Shown one piece after another: positions 16,474-22,948 of a stretch of DNA of 42,076 bases. Numbering within the stretch: position 1 is the stretch's first letter; every line of letters begins with the position of its first letter. Position numbers and translations under genes: made by a program. Where the stretch lies: positions 1 through 42,076 of the forward strand of contig JALOMO010000012.1 in NCBI GenBank assembly GCA_025455395.1, in the 5' to 3' direction. The DNA comes from Bacteroidales bacterium. GTDB taxonomy: Bacteria; Bacteroidota; Bacteroidia; Bacteroidales; VadinHA17. The notes under the pieces were generated by a model. The model did not search any database. It was not told where the DNA came from and worked only from the letters and a program-made list of their open reading frames with translations.

Positions 16474-18360
16474 CTATTTTCCGGGCTTCTTATCAGTCTC
16501 CTTCTGCTTACGGAAAGACTCAAGAATTGAATTCAGCATCTTTTCAGTGTCTGAAGCCCCCTCGCCCAGAAGAAAGCCTATCTTCTGCACCATTTCGAGG
16601 TTTTTGTCTATTACGTCTGAGACCCTTGTTATAACCTCCTCGCGCTGTACTTCAGGTGAGAAGAGGTCACGGATCACTGCACCTGCAATTCTGTTCTGCC
16701 GGATGGGAAATATAGAGATATTGAACATCCTGTTCTCAAGCTGTACATCCCTGCTAATGACGGATTCATTTTCGCCAAGCACAAAAGAGAAGATGTTATA
16801 CACGTTGAATGGCAGAAGCGTTTTCAGGTCAGCGCCGCGAAGTCCCGGGATGATCTCTGCAATAGACCTGGCGTCTTCACCGATAATGTTTATAAAGCTT
16901 TCATTCGAGTGCAATATTTTAAGTTCATTGTCAACGATTACTACCCCGTTTGGGAGTTTATCGAGCATACTGTTCATTGTCTCCGATGCATTCTGTGCTG
17001 CATCTTTCTCCCTCATTGCCTGCTCTTCCGATTCTTTCAGTGCCTTTTTGGTTTCAGAGAGTTTCTTGTTGGTCTGCCGGAGTGTCTCAATATATTCCTG
17101 TTTGTTGCGCAGGTTATAGGTATGACACATCTCCGGCACAGCCAGCCCTTTGGCTACCGTTGAGGCAAACTCGCGGCACGATCTGTATCCGCAGGCATTA
17201 CAGTTTATCTCATCGGCACGCCTGTCTTTACCTATGATCTTCAGCACCTCCTGAACAGCCTCTTCTGACGGTTCAGGTATCCGCTGGTCATTTGCATTGA
17301 AGGTCCTCGAGAGATCAAGGTTTGACCAGCGTTCCATGTCTTTCCTCCACTGCTCCTTGTCGAGTGCCTCTACCCGTTTTTCTGCAAATTGTTTTACCAG
17401 TGAACGCCTTCTGAATCTCTCATCATGCCTTATCATACCAGGGCCAAGCATGCATCCCGGACAGAAGAAGAGGTTGAAATGATGTTTTATAGTGTCTATA
17501 TGATGGTTGAAGTCATTTATTGCCTCCATTATATCTTCCTTTCCTGAAGCGGTGATGACCTGGCTTGAGACCAGGTCACGCTTGATGCCGGCAGCCTGCA
17601 GAATACCTGCAGGGTAAGGGTACAGTGCTCCCCAGTTACCGAAAGGAGGATCAAATTCTGACATCTTAACTACCTTTTCCTGTATCTCGTTCTCTTCGAA
17701 GAGCTGCCTTATCTCAATAAAGGTAAGGACGGCTTCAATGAGTCTTTTGTCATTGTAAATACCAGCCTCAGCTTTGGTGTCAATGCATGGCCCGATGAAT
17801 ACGTTCGCCACCTCCTCCCCGTAAAGATCACGTGTGACCATGGCCGTGGCAACCATGGGTGAGACAATGGGAGAGAGGTTGGAAACTAGTCCCGGGTTGT
17901 ACTTCTCAATAATTTCAACAATTGAAGGGCAGTTGGCAGTTATATAATACTTCCCGCTGGACTCCTCAAAGAGGGTCTTATATGCAAAGGCAACCAGATC
18001 TACACCAAAGGAGACCTCATGAACATAATCGAACCCCAGTTTCCTGATCATCCCGACAAACTTGCGGTAGTCAGTGATGTCATCAAACTCTGAAGCGATA
18101 CTGGGGGCAATAAGAGCTGCTGTCTTCCGGCCCGAAGCCAGCAGTTGCTTTACGACCCCGATAGAGTTCTTAAACTCAATTGCTCCCGGAGTGCATGAGA
18201 GAAAACAGAGCCCGCATCCGATGCATCTGTCAGCAATGATGACCGGGTGATTTCTCTCAGGCTTCACTTCAATGGCGTTGACAGGGCAAGCCCTGACACA
18301 CGAGTAGGAGTTGCGGCACTTCTCCTCACTTATGTATATAACCTGGTCAGTAACATTCAT
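16474..18360 (-). CDS. Sensory [FeFe]-hydrogenase-like protein with PAS domain (HydS/HsfB type)
   Basis: I place the start at the ATG at 18360 (628 residues), because the track start overlaps the upstream gene. Domains: a 2x[4Fe-4S] ferredoxin (15-60), an H-cluster-type hydrogenase domain (about 75-350), an extra [4Fe-4S] domain (CNACGYRSC ... EMC, 387-412), a coiled coil (about 420-465), PAS (about 465-570) and a C-terminal helix. No kinase or other enzymatic output is present. The hydrogenase motifs are non-canonical: L1 reads TANCPSI (Asn before the ligand Cys), L2 reads GPCIDTK, and L3 reads FFCPGC, where one Cys of the expected CxxxC pair is Phe. The first ferredoxin motif (CRNSYSCVRAC) also lacks one Cys. 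It probably senses H2 or redox state and passes this to the adjacent phosphatase. The PAS domain may bind a ligand or mediate dimerisation. Confidence 0.85.
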   Translation of the reverse strand: MNVTDQVIYISEEKCRNSYSCVRACPVNAIEVKPERNHPVIIADRCIGCGLCFLSCTPGAIEFKNSIGVVKQLLASGRKTAALIAPSIASEFDDITDYRKFVGMIRKLGFDYVHEVSFGVDLVAFAYKTLFEESSGKYYITANCPSIVEIIEKYNPGLVSNLSPIVSPMVATAMVTRDLYGEEVANVFIGPCIDTKAEAGIYNDKRLIEAVLTFIEIRQLFEENEIQEKVVKMSEFDPPFGNWGALYPYPAGILQAAGIKRDLVSSQVITASGKEDIMEAINDFNHHIDTIKHHFNLFFCPGCMLGPGMIRHDERFRRRSLVKQFAEKRVEALDKEQWRKDMERWSNLDLSRTFNANDQRIPEPSEEAVQEVLKIIGKDRRADEINCNACGYRSCREFASTVAKGLAVPEMCHTYNLRNKQEYIETLRQTNKKLSETKKALKESEEQAMREKDAAQNASETMNSMLDKLPNGVVIVDNELKILHSNESFINIIGEDARSIAEIIPGLRGADLKTLLPFNVYNIFSFVLGENESVISRDVQLENRMFNISIFPIRQNRIAGAVIRDLFSPEVQREEVITRVSDVIDKNLEMVQKIGFLLGEGASDTEKMLNSILESFRKQKETDKKPGK

Positions 18361-18376
18361 AATCAATGCATTAGTG

Positions 18377-18634
18377 TCATCTTCCCGGTTCAGCCAACTC
18401 CCTGTCAAGAATCTTTTCTATTTCTGTAAGAGTCGTCTGAATGAAGGTCTTGCCATTTATTGTAAGAAACGGACCTTCACTGCAACGGTCCATACATCTC
18501 GCTCCTTTTAAGAGTACTTTATCATCAAGGTGGTTCTTTCGGAGATAATCACGTATGACCTGCACCACCTCCCTGTTGCCTCTTGAAAAACAAGAGCTTC
18601 CGAGGCATATCTCTATTTCATATGACTGTTTCAA
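18377..18634 (-). CDS. Small thioredoxin-like [2Fe-2S] ferredoxin (TM1420/HydC-C-terminal-like)
   Basis: This 85-residue protein is a stand-alone thioredoxin-like [2Fe-2S] domain with all four ligands: CLGSSC (Cys10, Cys15) and CMDRC (Cys47, Cys51). It resembles the C-terminal half of NuoE/HydC. The only usable in-frame start is a TTG at 18634, since a TGA lies six codons upstream and the nearby ATGs are out of frame. It is the first gene of the left-going operon with the sensory hydrogenase and the phosphatase, and it has a strong promoter at 18662-18692. Its domain is the one that has decayed at the N-terminus of HydB in the divergent operon, so it may shuttle electrons to that complex or to the sensor (inference). 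Confidence 0.82.
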   Translation of the reverse strand: MKQSYEIEICLGSSCFSRGNREVVQVIRDYLRKNHLDDKVLLKGARCMDRCSEGPFLTINGKTFIQTTLTEIEKILDRELAEPGR

Positions 18635-18661
18635 ATCATTGCCTGTTATTCACACTTTTTT

Positions 18662-18692
18662 CAAAAGTACAACATTTTTTCTCCCCTTCAAT
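18662..18692 (-). promoter_or_regulatory. Promoter of the ferredoxin-sensor-phosphatase operon
   Basis: On the minus strand ATTG (18692-18689), a 19-nt spacer and TACTTTTG (18669-18662) give an exact -7 box and a good -33 box of the Bacteroidota type. Transcription would start near 18655, about 20 nt before the TTG start codon. Confidence 0.6.
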
Positions 18693-18719
18693 CACTATAC
18701 CGGCTATTTCATCTATTTA

Positions 18720-18737
18720 TTGTTATTTAAATAACAT
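18720..18737. promoter_or_regulatory. Rex-like operator 1 in the hyd divergent promoter region
   Basis: The site TTGTTATTTAAATAACAT contains a perfect 16-bp palindrome (18721-18736, TGTTATTTAAATAACA). It matches the Rex operator pattern TTGTTA-N6-TAACAA at 11 of 12 defined positions. A rex gene lies in the operon it would control. It ends where operator 2 begins. Confidence 0.65.
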
Positions 18738-18754
18738 TGTTTTTGAAATAACAA
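18737..18754. promoter_or_regulatory. Rex-like operator 2 overlapping the hydC promoter
   Basis: TTGTTTTTGAAATAACAA matches TTGTTA-N6-TAACAA at 11 of 12 defined positions and abuts operator 1. The -33 box of the hydC promoter (TTTG, 18742-18745) lies inside it, so a bound repressor would block RNA polymerase. Confidence 0.65.
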
Positions 18755-18772
18755 TAAAACAAGTTATTTTTG
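18742..18772 (+). promoter_or_regulatory. Promoter of the hydCBA operon
   Basis: TTTG (18742-18745), a 19-nt spacer and TATTTTTG (18765-18772) match the Bacteroidota promoter exactly in both boxes. The predicted start of transcription is near 18779, about 25 nt before the hydC ATG at 18804. Confidence 0.6.
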
Positions 18773-18803
18773 CCTTTGTCATAAATGTGGCATTGATTGA
18801 GAG

Positions 18804-19271
18804 ATGAGTAAGATTGAAGATATTCTCACCCGTTACAGGTCGGGAAGTCATGAGAGCCTGATACCCATTCTGCAGGATGTGCAGGCAGAGGAGGGCTATT
18901 TGTCTGAGGAGGCTGTTGTTAATATTGGCCGGTTTCTGGGTATGTCAACAACAAAAATATACGGTCTTGCGACATTTTATGACCAGTTCAGGTTTGTACC
19001 TGCCGGCAGGATTCATCTCAGGATATGTAACGGTACAACATGCTTTATCAACGGTTCAGGGAAGCTTATTGCCGCATTGAAAGAAACGTTAGGGGTCGAG
19101 CCTGACCAGCCTACCCGTGACGGGAGATTCAGCTATGAACTTGTGGCATGTATGGGCGGGTGCAATGATGGACCTGTAGTATGTTCAGGTGACTCTTTCT
19201 ATACTCATGTCAGGGCTGAAGATATTCCGGAAATGATAAAAAAACTTAAAGTTCTGGCAGATCTGAAATGA
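18804..19271 (+). CDS. hydC: HydC: NuoE-like [2Fe-2S] subunit of the HydABC [FeFe]-hydrogenase-type complex
   Basis: This 155-residue protein has the NuoE layout: a helical N-terminus (SLIPILQDVQAEEGYLSEEAV ... ATFYDQFRF) and a thioredoxin-like [2Fe-2S] domain with CNGTTC and CMGGC holding the four cysteines. In HydABC complexes this subunit carries electrons between flavin-containing HydB and the rest of the machine. It is the first gene of the right-going operon, with a promoter and two Rex-like operators directly upstream. The stop overlaps the hydB start by 4 nt (ATGA). All ligands are intact, in contrast to the N-terminus of HydB. Confidence 0.92.
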   Translation: MSKIEDILTRYRSGSHESLIPILQDVQAEEGYLSEEAVVNIGRFLGMSTTKIYGLATFYDQFRFVPAGRIHLRICNGTTCFINGSGKLIAALKETLGVEPDQPTRDGRFSYELVACMGGCNDGPVVCSGDSFYTHVRAEDIPEMIKKLKVLADLK

Positions 19272-21217
19272 AAAGGGTAGAAAACGATGAAATCAGGAAT
19301 TTCCTGGTTGCAGAGGTTCTGAAGCACGGCTCAGATAAGTTACCCTCAGCAACTGAGAAGCGTCTGGCGGAGATTCGTCGAGACAAACCATCGGTGCCTG
19401 TTATATATATCTCTTCCGGTTCGGCAGGCGTGATTGCAGGTAGCAAGAAATCGGCTTCGGCAGCAGAAGAGTACATCAGCGAGACGGGGATAAAAGCTAT
19501 TGTGGTTAAGACGGGATGTCATGGTCCTGCTGTCTTCGAGCCGCTGATATGCATCCACCTTCCCGGTAAGAATAAACTGATATTCAGAAATATTACAGAA
19601 GACAGGATTGAATCGCTGCTGAATGGCGTTTTTCATAATGACATGCCTGCAGAGGATCTTGTAGGGCAATCAGGATCAACCGGTTTCGAAGCATGGAACG
19701 GGGTGCCTTTCATTGATGAACTTCCATGGTTCAGACTTCAGAAGCGAGTTGTCCTGAGCAACTGTGGCTGCTATGATCCTGAATCTGTTGAGGAGTATAT
19801 AGCCCGAGGAGGATACAGGTCATTCCTAAAGACCATCCGTAACTACACGCATGAGGAGGTATGTGATATCATTGAGCGCAGCGGCCTTCGCGGACGCAGT
19901 GGCGGAGGGTTTGTCACAGGTCTGAAATGGAAGTACGCCCTCAACTCAGCCTCTGACAACAGGTATATTATTTGCAATGCCAAGGAGAGTGATCCGGGCG
20001 CATATACAGACAGGGCAGTGCTTGAGGGTGATCCTCACCGACTTATTGAAGGCATCTGCATTGCAGCATACGGCACCGGGGCATCAAATGCTGTCATTTA
20101 CCTCAAATCCGCCTCGGCTCTCCCTCTGAGGTTGCTGGAAAAGGCTATTGCTGATGCACGGCGATATGGGATCATTGGGCATAACATCTACTCCAGCGGG
20201 TATAATCTTGATATAATAATCAGACAGGAGGCTGGTGCATTTGTCTGCGGAGAGGAGACAGCACTTATAGGCAGCCTTGAAGGCAGGCGCGGCATGCCTG
20301 AGCTGAAGCCGCCATATCCTACAACAAGCGGCCTTTACGGCAAGCCTACCGTAATTAACAATGTTGAAACGCTCATGAACGTGCCCCTGATCATGGAGCG
20401 CGGTCCTGAATGGTTCCGAACAATGGGCACCACCGGAAGCAAAGGCACAAAACTCTTCTATTTGAGTGGCAGAGGTCGCCTTACTGGTCTCATTGAAGTG
20501 GAGATGGGAACCACATTCAGGACTATTGTAGAGGGTATTGCTGATGGTCTCCGTGACTCACGCGCTTTCAAGACTCTCCAGATCGGAGGGCCTTCGGGCA
20601 CTTTCATTACGGAAAACGACCTTGACCTTACTGTTGATTATGAAATTCTCCGGGAAAAGGGTATCGCCATGGGGTCAGGCGGACTGATAGTTATAGATGA
20701 GACAACCTGTATGGTTGATTTTGTAAGATACTACATGTCATTCATTCATAAGGAGAGCTGTGGCAAATGCATTCCGTGCAGGGAAGGCACAGGACGCATG
20801 CTTGAGATTCTTGAAAACGTCATCCGCAAGCCCATGACAGAGGATTCCAATGCCACTCTTGAGAGGTTTAAGGGGGTGATGCAGCTCGAGACCATTGCCA
20901 CGGTGATGAAAGACACTTCGCTCTGCGGGCTCGGACAGACAGCACCCAACCCGTTCATGAGTGCACTGAACAAATACCGTGAGGAGTTTGAAGAGCATAT
21001 CTTTGACCGTCGTTGTCGGGCTAACGTTTGCCGGGGTCTGAGAACGTTCAGTATCGATGTTGATAAGTGCACGGGTTGTACCGTATGTGCCTCCAAATGC
21101 CCTGTTAATGCCATTTATGGAACCCGTCTTCAGCCATTCTTCATCGTTGATGACAAGTGTATCGGATGCGGGATATGTTTTGATGTTTGTAAGTTCAGTG
21201 CCGTAACAGTCAGATAG
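19268..21217 (+). CDS. hydB: HydB: NuoF-like FMN/Fe-S subunit with a degenerate N-terminal [2Fe-2S] domain
   Basis: This 649-residue diaphorase subunit should bind NAD(H) and FMN and exchange electrons with HydA. The core shows the expected motifs: GRSGGGFVTGLKW, CNAKESDPGAYTDR, AGAFVCGEETALIGSLEG, and the [4Fe-4S] site SCGKCIPCREGT with the fourth Cys in TSLCGLG. Two C-terminal [4Fe-4S] motifs follow (CTGCTVCASKCP and CIGCGICFDVC). The N-terminal ~100 residues keep the thioredoxin-like [2Fe-2S] fold pattern but have lost most ligands: the usual CxGTGC reads SSGSAG (49-54) and the usual GCxGxC reads GCHGPA (83-88). CNAKE replaces the more usual CNADE. The gene is coupled to hydC by overlap and is followed by hydA after 3 nt. 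Confidence 0.92.
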   Translation: MKRVENDEIRNFLVAEVLKHGSDKLPSATEKRLAEIRRDKPSVPVIYISSGSAGVIAGSKKSASAAEEYISETGIKAIVVKTGCHGPAVFEPLICIHLPGKNKLIFRNITEDRIESLLNGVFHNDMPAEDLVGQSGSTGFEAWNGVPFIDELPWFRLQKRVVLSNCGCYDPESVEEYIARGGYRSFLKTIRNYTHEEVCDIIERSGLRGRSGGGFVTGLKWKYALNSASDNRYIICNAKESDPGAYTDRAVLEGDPHRLIEGICIAAYGTGASNAVIYLKSASALPLRLLEKAIADARRYGIIGHNIYSSGYNLDIIIRQEAGAFVCGEETALIGSLEGRRGMPELKPPYPTTSGLYGKPTVINNVETLMNVPLIMERGPEWFRTMGTTGSKGTKLFYLSGRGRLTGLIEVEMGTTFRTIVEGIADGLRDSRAFKTLQIGGPSGTFITENDLDLTVDYEILREKGIAMGSGGLIVIDETTCMVDFVRYYMSFIHKESCGKCIPCREGTGRMLEILENVIRKPMTEDSNATLERFKGVMQLETIATVMKDTSLCGLGQTAPNPFMSALNKYREEFEEHIFDRRCRANVCRGLRTFSIDVDKCTGCTVCASKCPVNAIYGTRLQPFFIVDDKCIGCGICFDVCKFSAVTVR

Positions 21218-21220
21218 ATC

Positions 21221-22936
21221 ATGCAGTTCACAATTGAAGTAAACAGCAAGAGTATAAGGGCCGAGAAGGGAGAGACAATCCTTTCAGCACTCAACCGCAA
21301 TGGCATAATGATACCGACACTCTGCCGCATGCAGGAATTTACACCCACTGGTGCATGCAGAATGTGTGTGGTTGAGGTGGAAGGCCGTGACCGGCTGGTC
21401 ACTGCCTGTTCAGCGCTTGTGGAAGAATGGATGAAGATACGCACTCACTCGCCACGGGTTATAAAGGCAAGGAAGACAATAGTAGAACTGTTGCTCTCAA
21501 ATCATCCTGATGATTGTCTTTATTGCGACCGTAATCTTGACTGTGAACTGCAGAAGCTGTCAGACCAGCTACAGGTTAGAGAGAGGCGTATACGGGGAAG
21601 CAAGATAAAACCACGACGCGATCAGTCGAGCCCTGCAATCGTCAGGGAGCTCTCAAAGTGCATTCTGTGCGGCCGCTGCATCAGAGTGTGTGAGGAGGTT
21701 GTTACTGCCACCTCAATCGATTTTATCGGCAGAGGCCGGGCAACTCATGTCGGCCCTGCCATGGACCGCGATCTGAACTTCTCAAGCTGTATCCATTGCG
21801 GACAATGTATCCTCGTTTGTCCGACAGGTGCACTGCATGAAAGACACTATGTCACAGAGGTGCAGGAACAACTGAGCAAGAACGATGTCACCCTCGTGAT
21901 ACAGTATTCACCCCTGGTGCCCTTTGCCCTTGCAGATGAACTTGGAGTAAAGTATCAGCGTGACTTTGACAGGGTCCTTAATGCCGCCCTTAGAAAGATT
22001 GGATTCGATAAGGTCTTCCTCTCAGGTGCCGGTACTGACATCCTAATAACAGAGCTCGCAGATGCTGTAACAGCAGCCAGAACAACCGGTGAAACCAAAC
22101 CAGTTGTCATAACTGCATGTCCGGCATGGGTCAAATACTGTGAACAGTTCTTCCCCGAATTCCTGCCTATGCTCTCAACACTTAAAACACCACAGCAGAT
22201 ATCAGGTGCGATAATCAAATCGACATTGCCTCCAAAAGATCAGAACTCCGGGGTTTATACTGTCTCAGTGTCGCCATGTACAGCAATGAAGTTTGAAGCC
22301 CGGCGTGACAGCATGACACGTAAGGGTATCAGTGATATTGATACAGTGCTCACCGTAAGAGAGCTGGCCCGTCTGATAGTGTTGTACGGAATTGACGTTA
22401 CAAACATCGACCCGGAGCCTGCTGACGAGCCTATGTCACAACGCAGCTCTGCAGCTTTGCTGGCAGAGACTTCCGGCGGTCTGACAGAATCAGTGCTTCG
22501 CTCGCTTACCCTCAGGGCAGGAGGAATGGAGTCAGACAAAAGTGCTGTGAAGAAACTTCGGTCAGTCGGTTCATTCAGGGAAGCAACTGTTACAGATGGC
22601 AAGGTAACATATTCATTTGCAGTGGTTGACGGGCTAAATGGATTTGAGAAACTGAGAGAGAGGCTTGAAAAAGGATCGGTATACGACCTGATAGAGGTGA
22701 TGGCCTGTCCTGGCGGATGCGTAAACGGAGGAGGGATGATTCCGGCAGGGTCCAAAGAGGCTGTACGCCAGCGGTCAAGGTTCATCTATCAGGCTGATGA
22801 GCAGGATGCAATGAGAGGCCCGGAGAACTCTGCTACTGTATCGATGCTGTACGATGACACATTTAAAGAGTGTCAAGATCTGACTGACAAGCACTTGTTT
22901 CATACACACTTCTCCAGGAGGGATGTATTGCTATAA
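21221..22936 (+). CDS. hydA: HydA: [FeFe]-hydrogenase-type catalytic subunit with altered proton-path residues
   Basis: This 571-residue H-cluster protein is the putative catalytic subunit. The accessory clusters are complete: [2Fe-2S] (Cys35, 46, 49, 63), a His-ligated [4Fe-4S] (HPDDCLYCDRNLDC, 95-108), and two [4Fe-4S] (CILCGRCIRVC and CIHCGQCILVC). The four H-cluster cysteines are present: L1 ITACPAW (Cys300), L2 SPCTAMKFE (Cys353), L3 EVMACPGGC (Cys496, Cys500). L1 normally reads TSCCPxW and L2 MPCxxKxxE, so the proton-transfer Cys is Ala, the L2 Met is Ser and the Lys is Met. By ungapped comparison with CpI (from memory), Glu279 and Glu282 are Leu and Ala. It may run in an unusual way or not evolve H2 efficiently. 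The C-terminal extra [2Fe-2S] of some HydA proteins is absent. Confidence 0.9.
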   Translation: MQFTIEVNSKSIRAEKGETILSALNRNGIMIPTLCRMQEFTPTGACRMCVVEVEGRDRLVTACSALVEEWMKIRTHSPRVIKARKTIVELLLSNHPDDCLYCDRNLDCELQKLSDQLQVRERRIRGSKIKPRRDQSSPAIVRELSKCILCGRCIRVCEEVVTATSIDFIGRGRATHVGPAMDRDLNFSSCIHCGQCILVCPTGALHERHYVTEVQEQLSKNDVTLVIQYSPLVPFALADELGVKYQRDFDRVLNAALRKIGFDKVFLSGAGTDILITELADAVTAARTTGETKPVVITACPAWVKYCEQFFPEFLPMLSTLKTPQQISGAIIKSTLPPKDQNSGVYTVSVSPCTAMKFEARRDSMTRKGISDIDTVLTVRELARLIVLYGIDVTNIDPEPADEPMSQRSSAALLAETSGGLTESVLRSLTLRAGGMESDKSAVKKLRSVGSFREATVTDGKVTYSFAVVDGLNGFEKLRERLEKGSVYDLIEVMACPGGCVNGGGMIPAGSKEAVRQRSRFIYQADEQDAMRGPENSATVSMLYDDTFKECQDLTDKHLFHTHFSRRDVLL

Positions 22937-22948
22937 TATTTAGAGGAG

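Noticed and set aside
16472-16523. Longer N-terminus of the phosphatase (track start at 16523)
   Set aside because: It lies inside the preceding gene, and its basic peptide is unlike the phosphatase fold. The ATG one base after the upstream stop is preferred.
18361-18408. Longer N-terminus of the PAS sensor (track start at 18408)
   Set aside because: It would overlap the small ferredoxin gene by 32 nt, and the ferredoxin domain starts properly at the ATG at 18360.
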